Source: Alphaproteobacteria bacterium (lineage in GTDB: Bacteria; Pseudomonadota; Alphaproteobacteria; Rhizobiales; GCA-2746425). From it: DNA of 64,000 bases. The position numbers and the translations under genes are program-made. Each line of letters opens with the position of its first letter. Position 1 is the first letter of the stretch. The notes below the pieces were generated by a model. That model was not told the origin of the DNA. It searched no databases and saw nothing but the letters and a program-made list of their open reading frames with translations. Location of the stretch: positions 124,001 through 188,000 of the forward strand of contig JANSWZ010000008.1 in the NCBI GenBank assembly GCA_024743215.1, in the 5' to 3' direction. Below, piece after piece: positions 56,101 to 63,389 of the stretch.

Positions 56101-56759
56101 GCTTCCGCGTGATGGTGGATGGAGATATTCCCATGAATGCCGGCTGTCTGAAGCCCATCAATATCATCATTCCTGACGATTGCATGCTGCGGCCAAGCTA
56201 CCCCGCCGCTGTTGTGGCAGGCAATGTTGAAACCAGTCAGCATGTCACCAATGCTTTGTTTGGCGCGCTGGGTGTGATGGCCGCGTCACAAGGCTCCATG
56301 AACAATCTCACCTTTGGAAACGACATCTACCAATATTACGAAACAATTTGCTCCGGCTCTCCTGCCGGGCGTGGCTTCAATGGTACCTCGGGAGTTCATG
56401 TCCATATGACAAACTCACGGCTGACGGATCCGGAAATCCTGGAATTCCGTTTTCCCGTCTTGCTGGAAGACTTTCATATCCGCAAAAGGTCGGGCGGAAC
56501 TGGCAAATGGACAGCGGGCGACGGCACAAAACGGACAATCCGCTTTCTGGAAGAAATGGACTGCGCCATCCTGTCCTCTCATCGCACCCTTCAGCCCCAC
56601 GGGCTGGAAGGAGGCGTTCCGGGAGAACTTGGAGGCACTTTTGTGAGGCGGCTTGATGGGCAGATTGAAGAACTGAAAGGCTGCGACCAAACCGTATTGA
56701 AAGCTGGCGAAGCAGTAACGATCATCACGCCCACAGCCGGTGGGTTTGGGGAAAGCTGA
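53121..56759 (+). CDS. Fused 5-oxoprolinase / hydantoinase A+B
   Basis: ATP-dependent cytoplasmic amidohydrolase, typically converting 5-oxo-L-proline to glutamate. The 1,212-residue protein joins both halves: HyuA-type ([16 protein letters not shown] near the N-terminus, and [18 protein letters not shown]) and HyuB-type from about residue 700 ([25 protein letters not shown], then [15 protein letters not shown], then [16 protein letters not shown]). The start is uncertain: GTG at 53121 has a GGACAGGA site, and an ATG at 53139 has GAGG at a better distance. A relative acting on N-methylhydantoin or a caprolactam-like substrate cannot be excluded. Confidence 0.9.
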   Translation: MAFEDEMSNQLAGKWDFWIDRGGTFTDIVARTPLGNLKAHKLLSENPEQYQDAALHGIRELMGVDADATIPSSAIANVKMGTTVATNALLERKGERTLLVITKGFRDALEIGYQARPDIFAREIIKPELLYEAVVEVDERIRADGAVEQALDQAKARIDLQSAFDTGIRSLAIVLMHSWRAPEHEQILAEIARDIGFSQISVSHDVSPLMKLVGRGDTTVVDAYLSPILRRYVDQIADELNIGDGDTRLMFMQSSGGLTAADMFQGKDAILSGPAGGVVGAVETSALAGHHKVIGFDMGGTSTDVSHYDGQLERAFETEVAGVRMRAPMMMIHTVAAGGGSILHFDKGRFQVGPDSAGANPGPACYRRGGPLTVTDANVMLGKLRPEFFPTIFGETADQPLDIEAVRTGFEALASEIGDGRSGEEIAEGFLQIAVENMANAIKKISVQRGYDVSDYALTCFGGAGGQHACAIADTLGMETVIVHPFSGILSAYGMGLADIRANRNKTIALELNSDSESELELVQKTLEQQVRNEMLRQGVESADSHINSFAHIRYDGTDSAIPVRLTNSNQMRVEFETAHKKQFGFVFENKNLVVESLEVEGVGGGAAIEEADQPLSEKSAQMDQQFDVFVGGTMQSSGIYPRANLAHGNSIKGPALIIEPHQTIMVEPGWTAQVNVKNHIILNRTEKLDRGFAIGTEAADSGADPVLLEIFNNLFMSIAEQMGVTLQNTAYSVNIKERLDFSCAVFSGVGSLIANAPHMPVHLGSMDRSVETIIRLNKDAIKPGDVFALNAPYNGGTHLPDITVCTPVFDETNSFVRFWVASRGHHADVGGSAPGSMTPLATNVDEEGVLFDNFKLVDQGAFQEGALVHLMTDHPYPVRNVVQNVADLKAQIAANEKGVQELARMVDQFTLPVVEAYMRHVQDNAEESVRRVIEVLKDSSFEYKTDQGAVIKVKITVDRAKREATVDFTGTSPVQNTNFNAPEPVTRAAVLYCFRVMVDGDIPMNAGCLKPINIIIPDDCMLRPSYPAAVVAGNVETSQHVTNALFGALGVMAASQGSMNNLTFGNDIYQYYETICSGSPAGRGFNGTSGVHVHMTNSRLTDPEILEFRFPVLLEDFHIRKRSGGTGKWTAGDGTKRTIRFLEEMDCAILSSHRTLQPHGLEGGVPGELGGTFVRRLDGQIEELKGCDQTVLKAGEAVTIITPTAGGFGES

Positions 56760-56807
56760 TCATTACTTGCCAACTAAGGCTTGCACCCCAATTTGAAATG
56801 ACCTAAA

Positions 56808-56829
56808 GATATAAAGATATTGTTATATC
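56808..56829 (+). promoter_or_regulatory. Candidate ArsR operator of the regulator-metF operon
   Basis: GATATAA (56808-56814) and TTATATC (56823-56829) form a perfect inverted repeat with 8 bp between. The left part also contains two AAAGATAT direct copies (56805-56812 and 56813-56820). It lies 13 bp before the ATG of an ArsR-type gene, where autoregulation would be expected. Confidence 0.5.
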
Positions 56830-56842
56830 ATTTGGGAAGACG

Positions 56843-57865
56843 ATGCGGGAACCGAAAACAATTGGGTTGGATCAACTGGTGGAAGCGCTGCGTGGCGCTG
56901 GCGAAACCACACGATTGCGTCTGTTAGCCCTGCTGCAAAGCGGTGATCTGACGGTCAAGGATTTGACGCAGATTCTCGGTCAATCCCAGCCTCGGGTGTC
57001 TCGCCATCTAAAACTTCTGGTGGAAGCCGAATTGATCGAACGCTTCCCGGAAGGATCATGGGTTTATTACCGTCCATCGAAGAGCGCCGTTGGTCTGACC
57101 ACACAAACCTTGCTGGAAACGCTGAATCCGTCGGACGTTGTTCTGCAACGGGATCAGGAGCGACTTGCTGAGGTCAAATCCCGCAATGCTGAAAGTGCGG
57201 CACGCTATTTTGCCCAAAGTGCACAGGACTGGGACAAGATCAGAAGTCACCACATTTCAGAGCAAGCCGTTGAAAAAGCCTTGCTGGAGCTTGTCGGCGA
57301 GAAACCGTTTGGCACGCTTTTGGATGTGGGAACCGGCACCGGTCGTATGCTGGAACTGCTGCAAAATCACTATGCCGATGGCGTTGGCATAGATTCCAGT
57401 CTGGAAATGCTGGCCGTCGCGCGCGCAAATCTTGACGCCAGTGGCACATCCCATGCGCAGGTGCGTTTTGGCGACATTTTCAATCTTCCCGTTGCTCGCA
57501 ACACGTTTGATGTTGCTGTGGTTCATCAGGTTCTTCACTTCCTTGATGATCCAGGACGGGCTATAAAAGAGATTGCACAGGCATTGCGCCCAGGTGGGCG
57601 TCTGCTGATTGTTGATTTCGCGCCGCATGAGCTTGAATTCCTGCGCAACGAGCATGCTCACCGCAGGCTTGGATTTGACGAAGCGCAAATCGCAAACTGG
57701 GTCGATGAGATCGGTCTTGATCTGATTTCAACGACGCATCTGGCGCCTGAAAAACCACGTGCCGAAGCCTTGACTGTCAATATATGGCTTGCACAGGATC
57801 CACGGATTCTGATGGCCGGTGATACAGCCAATGCCCCATCAACCATCAATTCGGAAACAGTCTGA
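56843..57865 (+). CDS. ArsR-type regulator fused to a SAM-dependent methyltransferase
   Basis: A 340-residue cytoplasmic protein. The first ~95 residues are a winged helix (TTRLRLLALLQSGDLTVKDL, then SQPRVSRHLKLLVEAELIERFPEGSWVYYRP). The rest is a Rossmann methyltransferase with motif I LLDVGTGTGRMLEL (near residue 160), the acidic end VGIDSSLEML and the ALRPGGRLLIVDF segment. Such fusions occur with methionine-cycle genes in alphaproteobacteria and may sense SAM or SAH. It overlaps metF by one base (TGATG), so it is co-transcribed and probably regulates it. The ribosome-binding site is GGGAAG. Confidence 0.9.
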   Translation: MREPKTIGLDQLVEALRGAGETTRLRLLALLQSGDLTVKDLTQILGQSQPRVSRHLKLLVEAELIERFPEGSWVYYRPSKSAVGLTTQTLLETLNPSDVVLQRDQERLAEVKSRNAESAARYFAQSAQDWDKIRSHHISEQAVEKALLELVGEKPFGTLLDVGTGTGRMLELLQNHYADGVGIDSSLEMLAVARANLDASGTSHAQVRFGDIFNLPVARNTFDVAVVHQVLHFLDDPGRAIKEIAQALRPGGRLLIVDFAPHELEFLRNEHAHRRLGFDEAQIANWVDEIGLDLISTTHLAPEKPRAEALTVNIWLAQDPRILMAGDTANAPSTINSETV

Positions 57866-58779
57866 TGTCAATTGTCGCAAACCTTCGATCCCATCAGAAA
57901 CGCGCCAAACGCATTTCATTCGAGTTTTTCCCGCCCAAATCGGATGCAGGGGAAAAACAGGTCTGGTCGGCAATCAACCGATTGAGCCTGTTTGGCCCTT
58001 CCTTTGTGTCCGTCACATATGGCGCTGGTGGCAGCACCAGAGAGCGCACACATCGCACAGTTGCTGAACTGGCGAAAAACGCTTCCATGCGTCCTGCTGC
58101 ACACCTCACCTGTGTCGATGCGACCAGAGACGAAGTCGACGCTGTTGTGGATGGCTACGCCAAAGCTGGCGTGAAACACATTGTCGCCCTGCGCGGAGAT
58201 GTACAAAACGGTGAAAGCCATTTCGTTCCTCACCCGCAAGGATACCAGAATGCTGCCGATCTGGTCGGCGGCATCTCAAAACGGGGTGATTTTGAAATTT
58301 CAGTTGCCGCCTATCCTGAACGCCACCCGGACAGCCCAAGCTGGGACCACGAGCTAGACAATCTGAAACGCAAGGTCGATGCAGGTGCTAACCGCGCTAT
58401 CACGCAATTTTTCTTCGACAATGATCTGTTTGAGGCCTTTGTCGAGCGGGCGCGGGCAGCGGGAATTTCAATTCCAATCGTCCCGGGTTTGCTCCCGGTT
58501 TATAAATTCTCACAAACCCGCTCTTTTGCAGAGCGATGCGGCGCGAATGTACCATATTGGCTGAAGCTGGCCTTCAATGGTCTGGATGATGATCTGGACA
58601 CCCAAAGACTGGTTTCCACTGCTATCCTTGCCGAACAGGTTTTTGACCTGGCCGAACGCGGTTTCGAGGATGTTCATTTCTACACTTTGAACCGGTCAGA
58701 AATCGTATTCGCAGTGTGTCATCTGATGGGGCTTGGGCCGGAACTTCAGGCCGTGGAAACCGATACTCAGGCCGCCTGA
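57865..58779 (+). CDS. metF: 5,10-methylenetetrahydrofolate reductase
   Basis: Flavoprotein that makes 5-methyl-tetrahydrofolate for methionine synthesis. The 304-residue TIM-barrel protein shows SFEFFPPKSDAG near the start (with the catalytic Glu), SVTYGAGGSTRERTH, VALRGD, ISVAAYPERHPDS and RAITQFFFDND. It is translationally coupled to the ArsR-methyltransferase gene upstream. The 269 bp after it lead to the lanthipeptide precursor. Confidence 0.96.
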   Translation: MSIVANLRSHQKRAKRISFEFFPPKSDAGEKQVWSAINRLSLFGPSFVSVTYGAGGSTRERTHRTVAELAKNASMRPAAHLTCVDATRDEVDAVVDGYAKAGVKHIVALRGDVQNGESHFVPHPQGYQNAADLVGGISKRGDFEISVAAYPERHPDSPSWDHELDNLKRKVDAGANRAITQFFFDNDLFEAFVERARAAGISIPIVPGLLPVYKFSQTRSFAERCGANVPYWLKLAFNGLDDDLDTQRLVSTAILAEQVFDLAERGFEDVHFYTLNRSEIVFAVCHLMGLGPELQAVETDTQAA

Positions 58780-59048
58780 CAGCGTCTCTCAAGCCACACT
58801 GCAAACCAACTTCAAATTTGAAACTGTGAAAATTCCAACGGCTGCGCAGTGCGTCGGATGAACGGATTGACGAGCATCTGCCCCTGCCAGCCAATGGTCC
58901 GGCTTAAACCGCGAACCTGCGTCTCAAGAAATTGAGATCGCGCGCTTTCGTGTGGCATGCTCCATCAGGACTGACCCATCTGGGGGATATTGCGGAGCTC
59001 TGTGATGGTCCACTGTGGTTTCGGGGGTGAACCAGAATGGAGACAATC

Positions 59049-59426
59049 ATGAATAAGTCCAAATCCACAAGTGCCTTGCTGGCGCTAGCGGTCGCATTGC
59101 CGAATTTCATCACGCCAGTGATTGCGGCGCAAAACACCGGCGCTACTGTTCTACCTGTCGCGGAAAAGCGTGTGGCTCCGACACAAAAAATGCAGATGAA
59201 GAAGGCTCAGCCTGCTCAGCTCAAGAAAATGCTGAATGAAGAACTTGCGAAAATGACGCCTGCTGAAAAAAAGCAGATTGGTCAGGCAAGGATCAACCAA
59301 CTCAAAGCTATTAGCGGTGATGAGATCGCACGCGGCGGTTGCTTTACACAGGGCGTTGGTTGTCAGGGGACAAGCGGTTTTACCAGCGGAGTGCTCTGCT
59401 GCGTAATCATAAGGACAGGCCTGTAG
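59049..59426 (+). CDS. Lanthipeptide precursor with Sec-like signal segment and double-glycine site
   Basis: A 125-residue peptide, preceded by GGAG at good distance from the ATG at 59049 (an alternative ATG lies at 59037). The N-terminal region KSKSTSALLALAVALPNFIT continues to PVIAAQ and looks like a signal peptide. A charged helical leader follows (LKKMLNEELAKMTPAEKKQIG, then LKAISGDEIARGG). After the Gly-Gly at 59334-59339 comes a 28-residue tail starting CFTQGVGCQGTSGF and ending VIIRTGL. The tail holds Cys at 1, 8, 20 and 21 and six Ser/Thr (3, 11, 12, 15, 16 and 26), the composition of a lanthipeptide core. The LanM gene 139 bp downstream makes it the obvious substrate. Expected chemistry is dehydration of Ser/Thr and thioether ring formation. 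Confidence 0.82.
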   Translation: MNKSKSTSALLALAVALPNFITPVIAAQNTGATVLPVAEKRVAPTQKMQMKKAQPAQLKKMLNEELAKMTPAEKKQIGQARINQLKAISGDEIARGGCFTQGVGCQGTSGFTSGVLCCVIIRTGL

Positions 59427-59444
59427 CCATTCCCCGTATCTATT

Positions 59445-59536
59445 TATGCGCCGCCAATGGACCGCAAGCAGTTTTGTTGTCGGCGCATATAATCCTCTTG
59501 GCTCGTTTCAAAGCTATGCTTCTTGACGCGAGCCAA
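59445..59536 (+). promoter_or_regulatory. Two tandem hairpins between lanA and lanM
   Basis: Hairpin one has arms TATGCGCCG (59445-59453) and CGGCGCATA (59481-59489), 27 nt apart. Hairpin two has arms TTGGCTCG (59498-59505) and CGAGCCAA (59529-59536), 23 nt apart. Both are perfect. No U-tract follows either, so they probably protect the lanA message or reduce read-through, keeping precursor peptide in excess of its enzyme. Confidence 0.55.
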
Positions 59537-59565
59537 TCGAGCAAGTTGCAAACCTGGACAACAAG

Positions 59566-62532
59566 ATGACCGCGCAAAGCAACTCTGAGAATGTGAGACT
59601 TGCAGAACCGGAGCGATGTGCAGAATGGGGCGTTTTTTTTGATGAAGCGTTTGCCAACGCGAAGGCTGACGAACGTTACTCTTTACCCGGAGAAGGACGG
59701 GAATTCGCCCACGTTGCTTGGCCACTCATTGAACTTTCGACAAAACCGGTCGCTCAAAAAATCACGCAGCTTTGGCAATTTGGGATTGTTCACCCAGAAC
59801 ACATAAGCTCCATTTTTGCAGCGATTGTCGCCCCCCTCTGGGAGAGTGTTTTTTCCAAGGTATCGCGCCTAATTGTGCTGGAGTTTGCCGCTGCACAATC
59901 AACCGGAATGCTCGACGCTCCAAGCAGCAGCAACAACTATGAAATGTTTGCTGAATGTCTCCAGGATACAGGGTTTTCTGAAGCGCTTTTGAAACGCAAT
60001 CCTCACCTGTGCGAATTGTTAAGTGTCATTTGCCAGAACTGGCGGGCTGCTTCATTGGAGTTCCTTGAGCATCTGCATGCTGATTGGGACGCTCTCCAGC
60101 ATCATTTCCCATTTGCGCTGAGTGACAAGGTCACTGCTATCCGGTCTTCATTGGGCGATACGCACCGCCACGGTCGATCGGTTATGATCATTGAATTCAG
60201 CAGCGGACAGCAACTGGTTTACAAGCCCCGAAACCTTGCGGTTGAAGTGCATTACGGACGTTTTGCATCGTGGTTCAACTCCGCTGCCGGCGAAGATATG
60301 ATACGCTGCGTTGATGCACTGAATATGGAAACACACGGCTGGTGCGAACACATTGAGCATTTGCCCGTTTCAAATGCAGATGATCTTGCAGAATACTTCA
60401 GCCGGCTCGGAGCGTTGATGGCAGTTGCACGCGTACTGGGGCTGACCGACCTGCACAGTGAAAATCTGATCGCACAGGGTGGGTGGCCGGTCATCATTGA
60501 TCTTGAGACATTGTTTCATCCCCTGGCTGGTGATCTGCGTCCGGATGACACCCAACCAGCCGCTTCAAAAGCCTTGCGCAAGATCCATGACAAATCTGTG
60601 GCCGCAACAGGGCTACTACCCATACGCAAGGCCTTGTCGAACGTGCAGGACAAAGCGATCAATCTGGCCGGAATGTCAGACACAGCAGGCCAAAAGACAC
60701 CCTTTGAGGTGCCAATGTGGCACCATGCCGGATCCGATGAAATGAGGCTGATTGAGGGACGCCAAACACTGTCAGGGGACGCCAATGTACCCCTGTTGGA
60801 TGGTCAAAGAATCTCTCCAGAGCCATATTTGGAGCATGTACTGGAGGGTTTTCGTAAAGCTTACGTCATTCTTGAGGAAAATCGGGAAACGCTTCTCGCT
60901 GCAACAGGCCCGCTTGCAGACTTTGGCGACGACCCGATACGCGTCGTCATTCGTGCAACTCAAACCTATTTGTTCCTGTTGGTTGACGGATCACATCCCG
61001 ATCTTCTGGAAAGCCCCGAGAAGAAGCAAAGCTGGTTTGGAGAGGCACTGAAGGAAGCAAACCAGTCGCACATTCTGACAAGTCTGTGTCAGCCTGAAAT
61101 CGCGGCTCTGTGGCGCAATGACGTTCCCTATTTTGAAACGACGGTCAACAGTGAGGATATCATGACATGCGACGGTCAGTTGATAGAAAACGTTTTACCT
61201 CGGACAGGACTGGCGATCAGCCGACAGATTATCACCGAATTGGGTCCCGAAGATCTGCGCCGCCAATGCTGGTTGACAGAAGTGGCATTGACGAAGGCCG
61301 ATGAACCCAAAGCGCACCTTGTTGTATCAACGAACAGCCGGGCTGCCGCAAAACGCTCTCAAAGTGGCATTCATGATACCGCATTGGCGATCGCGCATCG
61401 CGCGGCAATAGACATTTGCGAGCACGCGACTGTCACAGATGGACATGCAAGCTGGATGACAGTGCAGGAAGGAAGCGGTGGCTCCCTGACAACCCGGTTG
61501 GCCGGGCTTGATCTGTATAGCGGCCTGCCCGGCATTGCTCTTTTTCTGTCACAGGCCGGTCGCGCACTTGATAACGCCCAGGTTCTAACGGTTGCAAAAG
61601 CAGCAACATGTGAGCTTCTGTCTGCCCTCTCCTTACAAAAGCACACCGAGATGAGTGTTGGTGGTTTCTCTGGAACCGGAGGCTTGTTTTTCGCGCTTCA
61701 CGTTCTGGCCAACGAGCACCCCGAACTTGGCTGCCTTGAGGCCAGTCGACAGATATTGTCGAACATCACCACCGTGGGACTTTCTGCAGCACCGTTGGAG
61801 TTGGTCGATGGTTTGGCGGGATTGCTGCTCGGAACGCAGCACATTCAATCCAGCGGTCCTCTTCAAAGATCGATCTGCTACGAGACCATAAACAGGCTGG
61901 AGCAGGCAATTGAGAACAATGATCCAGTCTTTCAGCTGTTCGCCGCCAAAGGGATGGCGCATGGTGTTGAAGGCTTGCAATTCGCGTTGACCCGATCAAG
62001 CCAGAACGACGACCACGAACTGAAGGTGTTGTGCGCAAAAGGTCTTGGTCTGCTCAAAGAATTGCCACCAACTGCGCCCGAACTCGAACTGAAAAACATT
62101 CAGAAAGCACCGATTGCATGGTGTAACGGTCTCACCGGAATGCTCTTTGCGAATAGCATAAACCAGCAGGAACACACAGAAACAATCGCTCGAGAACTGA
62201 TAGCAAAGCTGGAAGCGCAAGACTGCTCGGATGACAGCCTGTGTCACGGTACGATGGGCGCGCTACAGGCATTGCAGCACATGGCGCCAGCTCTGCCAAA
62301 CGGCGATACATACGACATCAAAAGCCTGACTGAAAGCATCCTGACGCGAATGATATCGAATGGTGCACAATGCGGCACAGTCAATGGCGTTTTTTCCCCC
62401 GGTCTGATGGACGGAATGGCCGGCATCGGCATGGCTGCCCTGGGCATTGCGGATCAGCAACGAACTTCAGTGATACCCCTGATGGCTTACAACTCCGCAC
62501 CCATTGCGACCAACTCGGCGCCAAAGCCATGA
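59566..62532 (+). CDS. lanM: Class II lanthipeptide synthetase (LanM)
   Basis: Bifunctional enzyme of 988 residues that phosphorylates and eliminates Ser/Thr hydroxyls and then adds Cys thiols to form lanthionine rings. The N-terminal DUF4135 dehydratase domain has the kinase-like Lys in LVYKPRN (Lys220), the catalytic block DLHSEN (Asp295, His297, Asn300) and IDLETLF (Asp312, Glu314). The Asp-to-Asp spacing of 17 equals that of the known CylM active site. The C-terminal LanC-type cyclase has GLPGIAL, GMAHGVEG, WCNG (Cys853) and CHG (Cys893, His894), giving all three zinc ligands, and ends with GLMDGMAGIG. It starts 139 bp after lanA and overlaps the next gene by four bases. Confidence 0.96.
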   Translation: MTAQSNSENVRLAEPERCAEWGVFFDEAFANAKADERYSLPGEGREFAHVAWPLIELSTKPVAQKITQLWQFGIVHPEHISSIFAAIVAPLWESVFSKVSRLIVLEFAAAQSTGMLDAPSSSNNYEMFAECLQDTGFSEALLKRNPHLCELLSVICQNWRAASLEFLEHLHADWDALQHHFPFALSDKVTAIRSSLGDTHRHGRSVMIIEFSSGQQLVYKPRNLAVEVHYGRFASWFNSAAGEDMIRCVDALNMETHGWCEHIEHLPVSNADDLAEYFSRLGALMAVARVLGLTDLHSENLIAQGGWPVIIDLETLFHPLAGDLRPDDTQPAASKALRKIHDKSVAATGLLPIRKALSNVQDKAINLAGMSDTAGQKTPFEVPMWHHAGSDEMRLIEGRQTLSGDANVPLLDGQRISPEPYLEHVLEGFRKAYVILEENRETLLAATGPLADFGDDPIRVVIRATQTYLFLLVDGSHPDLLESPEKKQSWFGEALKEANQSHILTSLCQPEIAALWRNDVPYFETTVNSEDIMTCDGQLIENVLPRTGLAISRQIITELGPEDLRRQCWLTEVALTKADEPKAHLVVSTNSRAAAKRSQSGIHDTALAIAHRAAIDICEHATVTDGHASWMTVQEGSGGSLTTRLAGLDLYSGLPGIALFLSQAGRALDNAQVLTVAKAATCELLSALSLQKHTEMSVGGFSGTGGLFFALHVLANEHPELGCLEASRQILSNITTVGLSAAPLELVDGLAGLLLGTQHIQSSGPLQRSICYETINRLEQAIENNDPVFQLFAAKGMAHGVEGLQFALTRSSQNDDHELKVLCAKGLGLLKELPPTAPELELKNIQKAPIAWCNGLTGMLFANSINQQEHTETIARELIAKLEAQDCSDDSLCHGTMGALQALQHMAPALPNGDTYDIKSLTESILTRMISNGAQCGTVNGVFSPGLMDGMAGIGMAALGIADQQRTSVIPLMAYNSAPIATNSAPKP

Positions 62533-62813
62533 GAGTATCAATCTTCATGGCACTAGCGGTTTTCTGGGGCATGGGAACCATCACGCCCGACAAACAGACA
62601 GAGGCGGCAGCCTGCAATCCACTCACGGTCACGAGCAGCGGCACGGCGACGTCGCAGCGCATAGCTGAACGCAATGCAAAAGTATCATTGATGGCGCAAC
62701 TGGAGGATCTTTATCCAGGCGAGTTCAGATCAAGAATGATGGGACCAGTTGAATATGACTGCAAGAACCCATTATTGTGGCGCTGCGCAGCCAAGGTGAA
62801 AATCTGCAACTAG
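62529..62813 (+). CDS. Small secreted four-cysteine protein coupled to LanM
   Basis: A 94-residue precursor beginning with ATG overlapping the lanM stop (ATGA), so translation is coupled. A signal peptide (IFMALAVFWGMGTITP in part) leads to a mature region with Cys at 29, 78, 86 and 93, probably forming two disulphides. A helical repeat-like centre (SQRIAERNAKVSLMAQL) follows a Ser/Thr-rich stretch. I recognise no family. It could be an immunity protein, a chaperone or a leader-processing partner; this is inference from position. Confidence 0.7.
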   Translation: MRVSIFMALAVFWGMGTITPDKQTEAAACNPLTVTSSGTATSQRIAERNAKVSLMAQLEDLYPGEFRSRMMGPVEYDCKNPLLWRCAAKVKICN

Positions 62814-62876
62814 CAGATTTAGAATTCGTCACCTTGTTAAGACAAGGCCTGCACTCAATTGGAAAGCGTCTGTGAC

Positions 62877-63389
62877 ATGAGCATCCAAGCCCCAGTATTG
62901 CGACTGAAAAGACCGTCTGAAATGCAGCCCTTCCGCTGGTCTGTTTTTCTGTTTTCACTGTGTGTGTCCGGCTCAGTCATGTTTTTGGTCGGGCTCACCA
63001 TGGACAATGGGTTACGTGTGTTCGGAATCGGAATTTCGTCCTGGTTTGACTCCTTGTGGGACTCTTTTCTGGGTATTTTTTTCGCGACCTTCATTGCACC
63101 ATTGTTCTGGCGCATAGGGCTGATAACATTTCCGCAATATCTGTTGGGCGCCTTTGCTTTGGCTGCACCGATCACAATCATATCCGTTTTGGTGCTTTCG
63201 CGTTTTTATGATGTCAGCATCGAAGTGCCGGGGATTAATTCCTCAGCGTTCCCCGATCAATCATTCGCAATCTCGGCCTATATCAGGCTCATCCGCGCCG
63301 TTGTATTTATTCCTGTTTTTCTTTGGGTGTTTTACTGGGTCTTTCACATTTGTTTTGGAATGGCACCCAAGAGCTTCAAGCATGACTGA
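62877..63389 (+). CDS. Four-helix membrane protein of unknown function
   Basis: A 170-residue protein with about four hydrophobic segments (VFLFSLCVSGSVMFLVGLTM; FLGIFFATFIAPLFW; QYLLGAFALAAPITIISVLV; and a C-terminal one). The ATG at 62877 was preferred to a TTG at 62859. No family was recognised. Its stop overlaps the next gene by eight bases (ATGACTGA), so the two are coupled. It could be a lanthipeptide immunity or export component, but it could also belong only with the downstream gene. Confidence 0.65.
   Translation: MSIQAPVLRLKRPSEMQPFRWSVFLFSLCVSGSVMFLVGLTMDNGLRVFGIGISSWFDSLWDSFLGIFFATFIAPLFWRIGLITFPQYLLGAFALAAPITIISVLVLSRFYDVSIEVPGINSSAFPDQSFAISAYIRLIRAVVFIPVFLWVFYWVFHICFGMAPKSFKHD

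Noticed and set aside
62370-62528. Longer start for the four-Cys secreted protein inside lanM
   Set aside because: It would overlap 160 bp of lanM and hide the signal peptide; the ATGA-coupled start at 62529 fits better.
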